From NCBI RefSeq assembly GCF_946480385.1, contig NZ_CAMLJP010000001.1, positions 131,819 through 195,818 on the forward strand: a DNA stretch of 64,000 nucleotides. Direction: 5' to 3'. The notes beneath the pieces were generated by a model. The model was given only the letters and a program-made list of their open reading frames with translations. It had not been told where the DNA came from and did no database searches. Origin of the DNA: an uncultured Azospirillum sp. GTDB taxonomy: Bacteria; Pseudomonadota; Alphaproteobacteria; Azospirillales; Azospirillaceae. Of the stretch, positions 11,255 through 20,374 are shown piece after piece. A program made the translations under genes and the position numbers. The stretch's first letter is position 1; every line of letters starts with the position of its first letter.

Positions 11255-12013
11255 TCACCCCCGATAATGCCGGGGCGTATACACCCAGCGCCCGCCATCA
11301 GCCTTGGGTACGAACCGCGTGTGCGAGGCGCCGATGATGACCAGCGTGCGCATGTCCGCCTGCTCCGCCCGCACCTCTCCCAGCGTGGTGACGGTCAGTT
11401 CCTCATCCGCGCGACCCACGGCGCGGCCCAGCACGATCGGGGTCTCGGGCGCACGTATGTCGCGCAGGGCGTCGAAAGCCGCCCCCAGCTGCCAGGGCCG
11501 GGCGCGGGAGATCGGGTTGTAGAGCGCGATGACGAAATCCGCCTCCGCCGCCAGACGCAGGCGCCGCAGCACCACCTCCCACGGCTTCAGATTGTCCGAC
11601 AGGGAGATGGCGCAGAAATCATGCCCCAGCGGCGCCCCGGCCCGCGCCGCGGCGGCTTGCATCGCGGACACGCCGGGATCGACCGACAGCGGAACCGCAT
11701 GCCACGCCTCGGGAGCGTCGGGATCGTCCAGCGCCTCGAAGATGGCGGCGGCCATGGCGAAGATACCGGGGTCGCCGCCCGACACCACCGCCACCCGCCG
11801 GCCCTGCGCCGCCAGATCCAGCGCGAAACGGGCGCGGTCCAGTTCCACCCGGTTGTCGGAGGCGTGGCGCACCTGATTGCCCGGCGGCACGCGCTCGACA
11901 TAGGGGAAATAGCCGACGAGGTCGGTCGCCTCGGCCAGATCGCGCCGGGCCTCCGGCGTCAGCCATTCCTCAGGTCCAGGGCCAAGGCCCACCACTTTAA
12001 GCCAGCCGCTCAT
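11255..12013 (-). CDS. cobJ: CobJ, precorrin-3B C17-methyltransferase
   Basis: A 252-residue SAM methyltransferase with VVGLGPGPEEWLTPEA at the start, GYFPYVERV, VVSGGDPGIFAMA and ALYNPISRARP, all typical of CobJ/CbiH. It methylates C17 and drives ring contraction to precorrin-4. The start overlaps the stop of cobI by four bases. It is the last gene of the long riboswitch-led unit. It lacks the fused nitrite-reductase-like or CbiG parts found on some homologues. Confidence 0.93.
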   Translation of the reverse strand: MSGWLKVVGLGPGPEEWLTPEARRDLAEATDLVGYFPYVERVPPGNQVRHASDNRVELDRARFALDLAAQGRRVAVVSGGDPGIFAMAAAIFEALDDPDAPEAWHAVPLSVDPGVSAMQAAAARAGAPLGHDFCAISLSDNLKPWEVVLRRLRLAAEADFVIALYNPISRARPWQLGAAFDALRDIRAPETPIVLGRAVGRADEELTVTTLGEVRAEQADMRTLVIIGASHTRFVPKADGGRWVYTPRHYRG

Positions 12014-12753
12014 CCGCGCTTTCCCTCGCCCGGAATGACGATCTGGGAGAAGTAGGGGGCGACGTCCGGCGCCTCCAGGAAGGGCATGAAGCGCTGTTCG
12101 TCCATGCTGGCGCGCTCCACATACCACGCCCGTTCGGCCAGCCCGGCGGCGGCGATGGCGCGGCGGACCTTCGGCAGGTTCTGGCCCAGCTTCATCACCA
12201 CGCAGGCATCGGCGGCAGTCAGGGCGCGGACCAGCGCCGCCTCGTCCAGCGTGCCGGGAATCACCGACAGCACGTCGTCGCGCAGCATCAGCGGGCGCGG
12301 CAGCAGGGACGCGCTGCACACCATGCTGGTGACGCCGGGAATGACCTCCGAGCGGAAGCGGCCGGACAGCCGCAGAAACAGATGCATGAAGGAGCCGTAG
12401 AAGAACGGATCCCCCTCGTTCAATGCCGCGACGGAGCGGCCGGCGGCGAGATGCTCCGCGATGCGCTCGGCCGATTCGTCGAAGAAGGCCTCGATCTGGC
12501 GGCCATAGTCGGGGTGGGTCGGCGGCAGCTCCACCGTCACCGGATAGACCATCGGCAGCTCGATCTGGTCAGGCCTGATGGCCTGATCGGCGATGCGGCG
12601 GGCTTGGCCCCTGGTGCCGCGCTTGCAGAAATAGGCGACGACCGGGCAGGCGCCGATGGTGCGCACCGCCTTCAGCGTCATCAACTCCGGATCGCCGGGC
12701 CCGACGCCGACGCCGAACAGGGTGCCGGGGGTGGGGGAGGTCTCGCCGCTCAT
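12010..12753 (-). CDS. cobI: CobI, precorrin-2 C20-methyltransferase
   Basis: A 247-residue SAM methyltransferase. The start GVGVGPGDPELMTLKAVR, the segment NEGDPFFYGSFMHLF and the VIPGVTSM loop identify CobI/CbiL. It adds the C20 methyl to precorrin-2 to make precorrin-3A, the substrate of CobG. The ATG at 12753 overlaps the cobH stop (ATGA type), and its own stop overlaps the cobJ start. Confidence 0.93.
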   Translation of the reverse strand: MSGETSPTPGTLFGVGVGPGDPELMTLKAVRTIGACPVVAYFCKRGTRGQARRIADQAIRPDQIELPMVYPVTVELPPTHPDYGRQIEAFFDESAERIAEHLAAGRSVAALNEGDPFFYGSFMHLFLRLSGRFRSEVIPGVTSMVCSASLLPRPLMLRDDVLSVIPGTLDEAALVRALTAADACVVMKLGQNLPKVRRAIAAAGLAERAWYVERASMDEQRFMPFLEAPDVAPYFSQIVIPGEGKRG

Positions 12754-13388
12754 TCGACGTCGCTCGCCAGGGCGTTGACGGCGGCTGCGGCCATGGCGCT
12801 GCCGCCGCGCCGGCCCCGGATCGCCAGATAGGGCACGCCGAAGGGGTTCTCGGCCAGGGCATCCTTGCTTTCCATCGCGCCGACGAAGCCGACGGGGAAG
12901 CCCAGGATCGCCGCCGGTTTCGGCGCACCGGCCGCCAGCATCTCCAGCAGGTAGAACAGCGCGGTCGGCGCGTTGCCGATGGCGACCACCGATCCGCCCA
13001 ACCGGTCGCCCCACAGGTCCAGCGCCGCGGCGGAGCGGGTGTTGCCGATGCTCTTGGCCAAATCCGGCACGGCGGGATCGCGGAGCGTGCAGACCACCGC
13101 ATTGTCGGCCGGCAGGCGGGCGCGGGTCACGCCATGGGCGACCATCTCGCTGTCGCAAAGGATCGGCGCGCCCGATCGCAGGGCCATACGGGCGGCGCTG
13201 CCGACATCGGTGGAGAACAGCAGGTCCTGGGTCGCATCGACCATGCCGCAGGCGTGGATGACGCGCACCGCCACCGGCTTCAGGTCGTCGGGGATGGCGG
13301 ACAGGTCGGCCTCCGCCCGGATGGTGGCGAAGGACTGGCGGTAGATGGCCGCTCCGTCGCGGATATAGTCGTAGAGCGGCTCAGGCAC
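12750..13388 (-). CDS. cobH: CobH, precorrin-8X methylmutase
   Basis: A 212-residue enzyme that moves the methyl group from C11 to C12 of precorrin-8X, giving hydrogenobyrinic acid. The family signature RVIHACGMVD carries the catalytic histidine (H45 in this protein, equal in context to the known active-site histidine). GFPVGFVGAMESK and AIRGRRGGSAMAAA are further conserved parts. It overlaps cobG by 8 bases and cobI by 4. Confidence 0.93.
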   Translation of the reverse strand: MPEPLYDYIRDGAAIYRQSFATIRAEADLSAIPDDLKPVAVRVIHACGMVDATQDLLFSTDVGSAARMALRSGAPILCDSEMVAHGVTRARLPADNAVVCTLRDPAVPDLAKSIGNTRSAAALDLWGDRLGGSVVAIGNAPTALFYLLEMLAAGAPKPAAILGFPVGFVGAMESKDALAENPFGVPYLAIRGRRGGSAMAAAAVNALASDVE

Positions 13389-14727
13389 CGGTGGACTCCT
13401 CGGTCAACAGATCCGCGACGCGGGCCACGGCGTCGGCGGGAGACAGGCCGGTATGCGGGGCGGCATCACCGGGTTTGGCGTTCAGGGCGACGTCATACAC
13501 GCCGTCGCGGGCGGTCAGGGTGACATCGGCGATGGCGGGATGGGCGCAGCCCTTGGCGCAGCCCGACACATGCACCATTCGGACATGGTCCAGCAAGGGG
13601 CCTGCGCGCTCGGCGATGGCGAGCGCCGTCGCATGGGTGTCAGTGGTGCCGACATCGCAGCCGCCGGCCCCGCTGCAGGCGGTCAGTTTCAGCCGGCGGT
13701 CGGTGTGCGAAAGGATGGCGCCGTGGGCTTCGGCGATGTGCTGTGCGTCCGCGGACGGAGCGTCGAGGAGCAGCGCGCGCCAGGGGGTGATGCGGATCTC
13801 GGCGCAGGCGGCGGCGAGGGCCGCGAGGGTCTCGGCGGTCAGACGGCCGAAGGGGAAGGCGGTTGTGAGAAAGGCCGGCGTCTCCCCAACGCGGGATCCC
13901 TTCTCCCCCCCGGGGAGAAGGTTAGGATGAGGGGGTTCGGCGGAGCCGAAGACATCCATGAGGTGCGGCACTTGCCCCCACCCCGGCCCTCCCCCGCTGG
14001 GCGGGGGAGGGGGTATCAGCGGGGAGAGGCGCTTGCCTATCTCCTCAATGCCGATTGCCGCGACCAAACCGGCCATGCGGCGCGGCGGCTCCGGCAGCGT
14101 CGCGCGCAACTCCAGAAACGCCCGCCCCAGCGCCGACGCCACGTCCGCCACATCCTCCACCCGGCACAGTCCCAGCGGCGCAGCCTTCGCCAACGTGCCG
14201 CCCAAGGACACCCGGAAGTGTTCCGCGTCCAGCGCGTCGAAGCGTACGTCCGTGCTGCTGGCCGCCAGATGCCCGATTCCGCCGCCGCAGACCAGCCAGC
14301 CAAACTTCGGCGGCAGGCCGTGCAGAGCAGTATCCTCGGCCAGCCGCGCGTCGAGCGTACGCGCCACCCCCCGTACGTTCATCAGCGCGGTGGGATCCAG
14401 CCCGGCGGTGGGGGAGCACAGCACATTGCGCACTGCCTCGCTCGCCGCATCGGCGGAGACATAACCCATCGCGCGCAGGGCGTCGGTCACCGGCTCCAGC
14501 GCGTCGGCGGCGATGCCGCGAAGCTGCAGGTTGCCGCGCTGACTGAGGTCGATCAAACCGTTGCCGTAACGATCCCCCAACTCGGCGATGCGGCGGGCGT
14601 GTTCAGCCGACAGCACCCCAGCGGGGACGCGGACCCGCAGCAGGAACCCGTCGCCGACCTGCATCGGCGCCAGCACGCCGGGGCAGGTGCCGCGGCGTCT
14701 CGGCTGGGTGGTGACAGGGTTGGTCAT
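13381..14727 (-). CDS. cobG: CobG, precorrin-3B synthase, with repeat-derived insert
   Basis: A 448-residue nitrite/sulfite-reductase-like oxygenase that makes precorrin-3B, the defining step of the aerobic B12 route. The N-terminal half has LIDLSQRGNLQLRG. The C-terminal half carries 4Fe-4S cysteines in CSGAGGC and CAKGCAHP. Between about residues 238 and 277 lies a Pro/Gly-rich stretch (PPPPPSGGG, PHPNLLPGGE) encoded by a palindromic repeat. The insert keeps the frame and does not touch the cluster motifs. The ATG at 14727 overlaps the cobN stop, and the longer open frame upstream runs into cobN. Confidence 0.9.
   Translation of the reverse strand: MTNPVTTQPRRRGTCPGVLAPMQVGDGFLLRVRVPAGVLSAEHARRIAELGDRYGNGLIDLSQRGNLQLRGIAADALEPVTDALRAMGYVSADAASEAVRNVLCSPTAGLDPTALMNVRGVARTLDARLAEDTALHGLPPKFGWLVCGGGIGHLAASSTDVRFDALDAEHFRVSLGGTLAKAAPLGLCRVEDVADVASALGRAFLELRATLPEPPRRMAGLVAAIGIEEIGKRLSPLIPPPPPSGGGPGWGQVPHLMDVFGSAEPPHPNLLPGGEKGSRVGETPAFLTTAFPFGRLTAETLAALAAACAEIRITPWRALLLDAPSADAQHIAEAHGAILSHTDRRLKLTACSGAGGCDVGTTDTHATALAIAERAGPLLDHVRMVHVSGCAKGCAHPAIADVTLTARDGVYDVALNAKPGDAAPHTGLSPADAVARVADLLTEESTGA
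13897..14014. repeat. GC-rich palindromic repeat, copy 2, inside cobG
   Basis: It has the two-hairpin design of the other copies: CCCTTCTCCCCCC/GGGGAGAAGG on one side, GGCCCTCCCCCGC/GCGGGGGAGGG on the other, with a core of about 60 bases. It lies entirely in the cobG reading frame without stop or frameshift and supplies about 40 residues. Intergenic members of the family show that the sequence is not a normal part of cobG. Confidence 0.75.
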
Positions 14728-17700
14728 GCTGCGGTCTCCCGGAGGCGCCGCAGATCCTCCGCGGTGGAGTTGCGGCGGGGATGCCACATACCGCGGTCGA
14801 GCGCCTCGCTCATGCGCGCCAGAATGTGCCGGGCGGCGGCAGGATTGGCATGCGACAGGAAGTCCCACACCTCCTCATCCTCGACGTACGCGTCATACAG
14901 CTGGTCGAAATGGGCGGGACGTACGGCGTCGGTGGTGGCGGCGAAGGCGAACAGCGTGTCGACGCCGGCCGCCAGTTCCGCCGCCCCGCGATAGCCGTGG
15001 CGCATCATGCCCTGGATCCAGCGCGGGTTGGCCGTCCGGCCGCGCAGGGTGCGGGCGATCTCCTCCGCCAGGGTGCGGACCGCGAGTTTTTCCGGATCGG
15101 CGCTGTCGAGATGGTAAAGCGCCGGTTCGGAGTCCTCCAGCGCCGCCGCCGCCGCGAACCCGCCCTCGAACTGCATGAAGCCGTCGGTGGACAGCACGTC
15201 ATGCTCGCGCTGGTCCTGGTGGTGGACAAGGGCGTCGGCGCCGCCGACCCGGCGGCGGAACAGGGCCGGCAGCGGCACCCCCTCCAGCCCGGCGCCATAG
15301 GCGTGACAGCCGCCCTCAAGATAGGCGGCGCCGAAATCGGCCCGCGCGGTCCAGTCGCCGCGCGCGATCATGCCGGACAACGCCGTGCCGTAGATTCCGG
15401 GGGCGGCGCCGAAAATGCGGGCAGTGGCCCAGCGGCGGGCGTCCTCGGCAGTGGTGCCGGATGCTGCAAGGCGCTGTTCCTCGGCCCGCGCGGTGGTGGC
15501 CAGCGGGTTGGTGTCGTCGGGCTCGTCCAGCCCGGCGACGGCGCGCACCGCCTGATCGAACAGGGCGATCTGCTGCGGGAAGACGTCGCGGAACAGGCCG
15601 GAGATGCGCAGCGTCACGTCCACACGGGGGCGGCCGATCACGCCGGCCGGCATGATCTCATAGCCGGTGACGCGGCCGGAGCCGTTCTCCCAGATCGGGC
15701 GGACGCCGAGCAGGGCGAGCGCCTGGGCCAGCTCGTCGCCGCCGGTGCGCATGGCGGGCGTGCCCCAGCAATCCACCACCAGCCGGCGCGGCCAGTCACC
15801 ATGGTCTTGCAGATAGCGGGTGATCAGCGCGTCCGCCGCCTGCCAGCCCAGCGTCCAGGCGGTCGGCGTCGGCACGCCGCGCGGATCGAGCGCATAAAGG
15901 TTGCGCCCAGTCGGCAGCGTATCCGCCCGTCCGCGCGCCGGCGAGCCGCCGGGGCCGGGGCGGACGAAACGACCGTCCAGCCCGTCGAGCAGCGCCCGCA
16001 TCTCCGCCTCGCCGCAAGCATCGACAGCGGTGGCGACAGCAATCGGATCGGCGGTGCGGGCGACGGCGACGGTCAGGCGGTCGCGGCGCTCGCCGGTCGG
16101 GCTGTGGCCGAAGACATGCAGGCCGTCGCGGATCTGCAGTTCCTTGATGTCGCAGAGATGAGCGTCCAGCCGCGACAGGATGGCGTCGGGATCGTCGTCG
16201 GGGCGCAGGTTGCAGTCGGCGGCGACGCCGGATTTCCAGGCGAGGTCGAGGATCGTCTCGCGCAGCATGCCCAGCCGCCGCGGGTCGAGGCCGGTCGCCT
16301 GCGAATACTCGTCGATGGCGGTTTCCAGCGCGGCGAGGTCGCCGTAGAGGCCGGATTCCACCGGAGGCGGGGTCAGGTGGCCGATCAGAACGGCGCCCAG
16401 GCGGCGGCGGGCCTGCACGCCCTCGCCGGGGTTGTTGACGATGAAGGGATAGAGGGTCGGCAGGGCGCCGCCGACGATCTCCGGCCAGCAGTCGGCCGAC
16501 AGCGCCACCGCCTTGCCCGGCAACCATTCCAGCGTGCCATGGGCGCCGATCTGCACCAGGGTATGGATGCCGGCCGCATGGCGCAGCCACAGGTAAAAGG
16601 CGAGATAGCCGTGGCTGGGGGGCGTATCGGGATCGTGGTGCTGGGCAGTGGTCAGGGCACCGTGGCCGCGGCTGGGCTGTACCGCCACCATCGCGTTGCC
16701 ACAGGGCAGAATTCGGAAGGCGAAGACGCCATCGTGGCAGGCGGGATCGGCGGCGGGCTCGCCCCAGGTCTCGGTGATACGGGCGCGCAGATCCGGCGGA
16801 GCGAGGCATTCGTACTCGGCCAGCGACAGGGTCGGGGTGGGGGCGGCGGTCAGTGCCGCCATCAGTTCGGCGGCGCTGTCCGGGACGGCGGACAGGCCGT
16901 AGCCTTCGGCGGACAGGCGCTGGAGCATCGCGATGGTGCTGGCCGGGCTGTCGAGGCCCACCGCATGGCCGATGCCACCGCCGGGGCCGGGATAATCGGA
17001 CAGCACCAGCGCCACGCGGCGCTCCGCCCGCGGGGTGCGGGACAGGCGGACCCAGCTTGCCGCGAGATCGGCGGTGAAGGCCACCCGGTCGGGGATCGGG
17101 CGCAGAGTGGGCGCGGCGAATTGCAGGTCGGGGTCGGGGGCGCCCGCCGTCTTGAAGGCGATGGCGCGGGCGATGATGCGGCCGTCCATTTCCGGCAGCA
17201 CGACGTTCATCGCGAGGTCGGATGGTCCCAACCCGCGCGATGAGGCCTGCCAGCCGGTTTCCGGCGTGGTGGAGAGGATGGCCTGCAGGACCGGGCTGCC
17301 ATTCGCCTCCAGCGGCGAACCGTCGTCGCGTGCGGCCGAGAAGGCGGTGGTGTTGACGACCACGGCGGCGTTCTGCGCGGTCAGGCTGGCGCGCATCCAG
17401 GCAGCGCAGTCCGGCTCCTTCAGGCTGGCGACGAACAGCGGGCGGGGGGCGAGGCCACGGGCGGCCAGCGCGTCGCACAAAGCATGGACCGGGGCGAGGT
17501 CTCCGGCCAGCAGGTGGGAACGGTAGAAGACGACGGCGGCAGTCGGGGCGTCGGCGGGTGTGGGGCCGCTCCAGCCGTCATAGGCGCCGAATCGCGGCAC
17601 CGGGGCGGGGTCGTCATGGGGCAGGGGCATCCCGGCCAGCGTCGCGGCGCAGGCCAGCAGATGGGCCATGTTGGCCGGGCCGCCCTCGGTGAAGTAGCGC

Positions 17701-18116
17701 CACAGGCGGTCGGCGGTCTCGGATGGGATGGTGCCGTAGGCGGTGAGATTCGGGTCGGGCTGTGCCTCTCCCGGCAGGACGGCCAGCAGGATGTTGCGTT
17801 CACGGCAGAGGGCGGAGAGGCGGTCGAGGCCGTAGCGCCAGTAGCCGCTGCCGCCGAGCAGGCGCAGGACCACCAGTTTCGCCTTGGCAACGATGTTCTC
17901 GGCGTAGAGGTCGACCGACAGCGGGTGGCCGAGCCGGTTGAGGTTGGCAAGGCGGAGGCTGGGCAAGCGGTCGCGTGCCGCCTGCCACGCGGCGGCGAGC
18001 GCGGTCAGGTCGCTGTCGGAGAAGGACAGCACGACGAGGTCGGCCGGCGTCTGCCCCAGATCTTCCGCCTGGGGGCCGGCGTCCAGTTCGTCCTGGCGGG
18101 CGGCGAGCAGGTGCAT
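14724..18116 (-). CDS. cobN: CobN, aerobic cobaltochelatase large subunit
   Basis: A 1130-residue protein, somewhat shorter than well-known CobN proteins of about 1250. The start MHLLAARQDELD and segments such as HGTLEWLPGKAVALS, VNNPGEGVQARRR and DCWGTPAMRTGGDELAQAL are family features. With CobS and CobT, which are not in this window, it inserts cobalt into hydrogenobyrinic acid a,c-diamide using ATP. It shares four bases with cobG and follows cobW after a 172-base gap that holds a palindromic repeat. Confidence 0.93.
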   Translation of the reverse strand: MHLLAARQDELDAGPQAEDLGQTPADLVVLSFSDSDLTALAAAWQAARDRLPSLRLANLNRLGHPLSVDLYAENIVAKAKLVVLRLLGGSGYWRYGLDRLSALCRERNILLAVLPGEAQPDPNLTAYGTIPSETADRLWRYFTEGGPANMAHLLACAATLAGMPLPHDDPAPVPRFGAYDGWSGPTPADAPTAAVVFYRSHLLAGDLAPVHALCDALAARGLAPRPLFVASLKEPDCAAWMRASLTAQNAAVVVNTTAFSAARDDGSPLEANGSPVLQAILSTTPETGWQASSRGLGPSDLAMNVVLPEMDGRIIARAIAFKTAGAPDPDLQFAAPTLRPIPDRVAFTADLAASWVRLSRTPRAERRVALVLSDYPGPGGGIGHAVGLDSPASTIAMLQRLSAEGYGLSAVPDSAAELMAALTAAPTPTLSLAEYECLAPPDLRARITETWGEPAADPACHDGVFAFRILPCGNAMVAVQPSRGHGALTTAQHHDPDTPPSHGYLAFYLWLRHAAGIHTLVQIGAHGTLEWLPGKAVALSADCWPEIVGGALPTLYPFIVNNPGEGVQARRRLGAVLIGHLTPPPVESGLYGDLAALETAIDEYSQATGLDPRRLGMLRETILDLAWKSGVAADCNLRPDDDPDAILSRLDAHLCDIKELQIRDGLHVFGHSPTGERRDRLTVAVARTADPIAVATAVDACGEAEMRALLDGLDGRFVRPGPGGSPARGRADTLPTGRNLYALDPRGVPTPTAWTLGWQAADALITRYLQDHGDWPRRLVVDCWGTPAMRTGGDELAQALALLGVRPIWENGSGRVTGYEIMPAGVIGRPRVDVTLRISGLFRDVFPQQIALFDQAVRAVAGLDEPDDTNPLATTARAEEQRLAASGTTAEDARRWATARIFGAAPGIYGTALSGMIARGDWTARADFGAAYLEGGCHAYGAGLEGVPLPALFRRRVGGADALVHHQDQREHDVLSTDGFMQFEGGFAAAAALEDSEPALYHLDSADPEKLAVRTLAEEIARTLRGRTANPRWIQGMMRHGYRGAAELAAGVDTLFAFAATTDAVRPAHFDQLYDAYVEDEEVWDFLSHANPAAARHILARMSEALDRGMWHPRRNSTAEDLRRLRETAA

Positions 18117-18141
18117 GGTTTGACGTCCAGGGGGGCGGCGG

Positions 18142-18266
18142 CGCCCCTCCCTCCCACGGCTACGCCGCGGGTCCCTCCCTCCCCCTCTTCGAGGGAGAGG
18201 GGAAGATTTGCAGAGCGGCAGCAGTTCCCTCTCCCACCGAAGGTGGGGGAGGGTTAGGGAGGGGGC
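18142..18266. repeat. GC-rich palindromic repeat, copy 3
   Basis: It lies between cobW and cobN inside the long cobalamin unit. It has the pattern CCCTCCCTCC...GAGGGAGAGGGG, a core, then TTCCCTCTCCCACC and GGTGGGGGAGGG. Its right half closely matches copy 4 (shared CCGAAGGTGGGGGAGGG). In the transcript it could form a strong hairpin and affect mRNA stability between the two genes. Confidence 0.75.
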
Positions 18267-18288
18267 ATACGCCGCAACATCCTAACTC

Positions 18289-19350
18289 TTACCCAACAAC
18301 CGCCCTGGTCACCGCATCACGGTCCAGCCCGGTCTCGCCGATCACCACCAGACGGCTGCGGCGCTCCTCGTCGGGCTTCCACAGGCGGTCGTAGTGGGTC
18401 TGGATTCGGGTGCCGACGCCCTGGACCAGCAGGCGCATCGGCTTGCCGGGCACGTCGATGAAGCCCTTCAGACGGAGCACGCCATGCAGGCCGGCGACCT
18501 TCTCCAGCGTCATCGCCAGAGCGGCGGGGTCGGACTGCGACGGCAGTTCCACCACGAAGCTGGTGAAGTCGTCGTGGTCGTGGCCCTCTTCGTCGTCATG
18601 ATGACTGGGACGGTTGGCGAGGTCGTCCTCCACCGCCGCACCGACGCCGAGCAGGACCAGCGGATCGACGGCGCCCTGGGAGGCGCGGACCAGCTTGGCG
18701 TCACGGCCGACCGTGTGGTTCAGCGCGCCGCGGATCAGCTCCTCGACACGGGCGAGGTCGCCGGCGGCGACCAGATCGGTCTTGTTGACGACGATCAGGT
18801 CGGCGCAGAGCAGCTGGTCCTCGAACACTTCTTCGATCGGCGTTTCGTGATCGACGGTGCCGGCGGCGTCGCGCTGGGCTTCCAGCGCGGCAGGATCGGG
18901 GGCGAAACGACCCTCCGCCGCCGCCGCGGCATCCACCACGGCGATGACGCCGTCGACGGTGACGCGGGTCTTGATCGCCGGCCAGTGGAAGGCCTGGACC
19001 AGCGGCTTCGGCAGGGCGAGACCGCTGGTCTCGATCACGATGTGCTCGGGCGGCTCCGGCCGGGCCAGCAGCTTTTCGATGGCCGGGACGAAGTCGTCGG
19101 CGACGGTGCAGCACAGGCAGCCGTTCGCCAGCTCGATCACGTCGTCTTCGGTGCAGGTTGGGTTGCCGCAGGCGCGCAGGATGTCGCCGTCGATGCCAAC
19201 GTCGCCGAACTCGTTGATGATGAGGGCCAAGCGTCGGCCGTCGGCCTTTTCCAGCAGGCCACGGATCAGCGTGGTCTTGCCGGCACCGAGGAAGCCGGTG
19301 ATGACGGTCGCCGGAACCTTGCCGGCGGCCGTTTTCGCAAGTGCGGACAT
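18289..19350 (-). CDS. cobW: CobW, metal-binding GTPase
   Basis: A 353-residue G3E-family GTPase. Motifs are the P-loop GFLGAGKTTL, the metal-binding CxCC in NGCLCC, and NKTD. A histidine/acid-rich segment around HHDDEEGHDHDD (about residues 228-240) separates the GTPase from the C-terminal CobW domain. CobW proteins are thought to deliver metal, here plausibly cobalt to the CobN chelatase encoded next. It follows cbtA after 12 bases, so it is in the riboswitch-led unit. Confidence 0.92.
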   Translation of the reverse strand: MSALAKTAAGKVPATVITGFLGAGKTTLIRGLLEKADGRRLALIINEFGDVGIDGDILRACGNPTCTEDDVIELANGCLCCTVADDFVPAIEKLLARPEPPEHIVIETSGLALPKPLVQAFHWPAIKTRVTVDGVIAVVDAAAAAEGRFAPDPAALEAQRDAAGTVDHETPIEEVFEDQLLCADLIVVNKTDLVAAGDLARVEELIRGALNHTVGRDAKLVRASQGAVDPLVLLGVGAAVEDDLANRPSHHDDEEGHDHDDFTSFVVELPSQSDPAALAMTLEKVAGLHGVLRLKGFIDVPGKPMRLLVQGVGTRIQTHYDRLWKPDEERRSRLVVIGETGLDRDAVTRAVVG

Positions 19351-19362
19351 GGGCTTGTTTCC

Positions 19363-20124
19363 TTAACGCGCGCCGGGCTGGACCCGCAGGGCCGGGCGGG
19401 ACTCGGTCTCGCGGACCAGACCGCTCATCAGCCAGCCGCAGGCCGAGCCCAGGATCGCCCAGAACAGGGCGGCCCCGCCAAGAGAGGCGGTGACGAAGCG
19501 GGCGGCCAATTCCGGCGGAACCGCACCTTCGGCGCTTTCCGGATGGGGCGCGCCGATCAGATGGGGCAATGCTGCGGCCAGGATGGCGGCGGCGACGACC
19601 AGACGGTTGCGGGCGAAGGCGAGCGCGGCCATGCCGACGCCGGCCCCGGCGGCGGCGGACAGCCACCAGAGCTGACGAAGCTCAAGCTCCGCCCCGGCCA
19701 TGCCCGGCAGTTCGGGGGCCAAGCCGAAGGACGGCGCCAGCGAGACGGCGACGAAGCCGCCCATGCCCCACACCAGCCCGCGCCGCGCATCGACCGGCCG
19801 GCCGGCCAGCAGGATCCCCGCCCCCAACAGCAGCGCATAGGCGACACCGGTCAGCAGGTTGGCGACGATGGTCAGGCCGATGCGCTGCATCGCCTCGTCC
19901 AGCGTCGTCGGCACCCCTTCGCCGATCTCGCGCACGGGACCGTGCTGGTGCGCAGTCGCGCCGGCAGGCGCCACCGAAGGCGCCGGAGGCGGAGTGACCA
20001 CCTCGTATTTCTCGGCTTCGAGGATCAGCGGGACGGTCGTCGCCTGCTGAACGACGGACGCGGCCGTGCCGGAGAGCACGCCCGCGACCAAAGCGGCTGT
20101 GAACAGCCGCCGGATCAGATCCAT
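19363..20124 (-). CDS. cbtA: CbtA, predicted cobalt transporter subunit
   Basis: A 253-residue membrane protein with about five hydrophobic helices: one near the N-terminus (LFTAALVAGVLSGTAASVV) and four in the rest. A hydrophilic Pro/His part lies near residues 45-65. The layout and the partnership with a tiny His-rich CbtB are typical of the CbtAB family found behind cobalamin riboswitches. It lies 10 bases after cbtB. Cobalt as substrate is inferred from regulation and neighbours. Confidence 0.87.
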   Translation of the reverse strand: MDLIRRLFTAALVAGVLSGTAASVVQQATTVPLILEAEKYEVVTPPPAPSVAPAGATAHQHGPVREIGEGVPTTLDEAMQRIGLTIVANLLTGVAYALLLGAGILLAGRPVDARRGLVWGMGGFVAVSLAPSFGLAPELPGMAGAELELRQLWWLSAAAGAGVGMAALAFARNRLVVAAAILAAALPHLIGAPHPESAEGAVPPELAARFVTASLGGAALFWAILGSACGWLMSGLVRETESRPALRVQPGAR

Positions 20125-20134
20125 GACCCGCTGC

Positions 20135-20329
20135 TTAGTGGCAGGGGAACGCGAAGGAATGACGCGTGTCGTGGGCCGCGTCGTGGATCTGCTGCGGCTG
20201 GGCGAAGCCGACGCCGTACAGCAGGAAGCTGCCGAGCAGGATCGCGGCGAAGGCGGCGACCGCGGTCTGGGCGGCGCTGCGGGTCGCGGAACCGGCGGCA
20301 TTCATGGAATGAGTGGTCATCGAAGACAT
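20135..20329 (-). CDS. cbtB: CbtB, small His-rich cobalt transporter subunit
   Basis: A 64-residue protein with one membrane helix (about residues 20-42) and a short histidine-bearing tail (HDAAHDTRHSFAFPCH). This tail is the mark of CbtB and probably binds cobalt. The ATG at 20329 has GGAGAG 7 bases upstream. The ATG at 20320 is a less likely start. It is the first gene after the cobalamin riboswitch. A CCCGCC/GGCGGG hairpin (20339-20356) overlaps the ribosome-binding site. Confidence 0.88.
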   Translation of the reverse strand: MSSMTTHSMNAAGSATRSAAQTAVAAFAAILLGSFLLYGVGFAQPQQIHDAAHDTRHSFAFPCH

Positions 20330-20374
20330 CCTTGCTCTCCCGCCACACCCGGCGGGGTTGGGAAAGGTTGGTAC

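Noticed and set aside
14781..17243. 820-residue open frame antisense to cobN
   Set aside because: It lies wholly inside a clear CobN gene. Arg/Gly/Ala/Gln-rich sequence with no motif is typical of the complementary frame in high-GC DNA.
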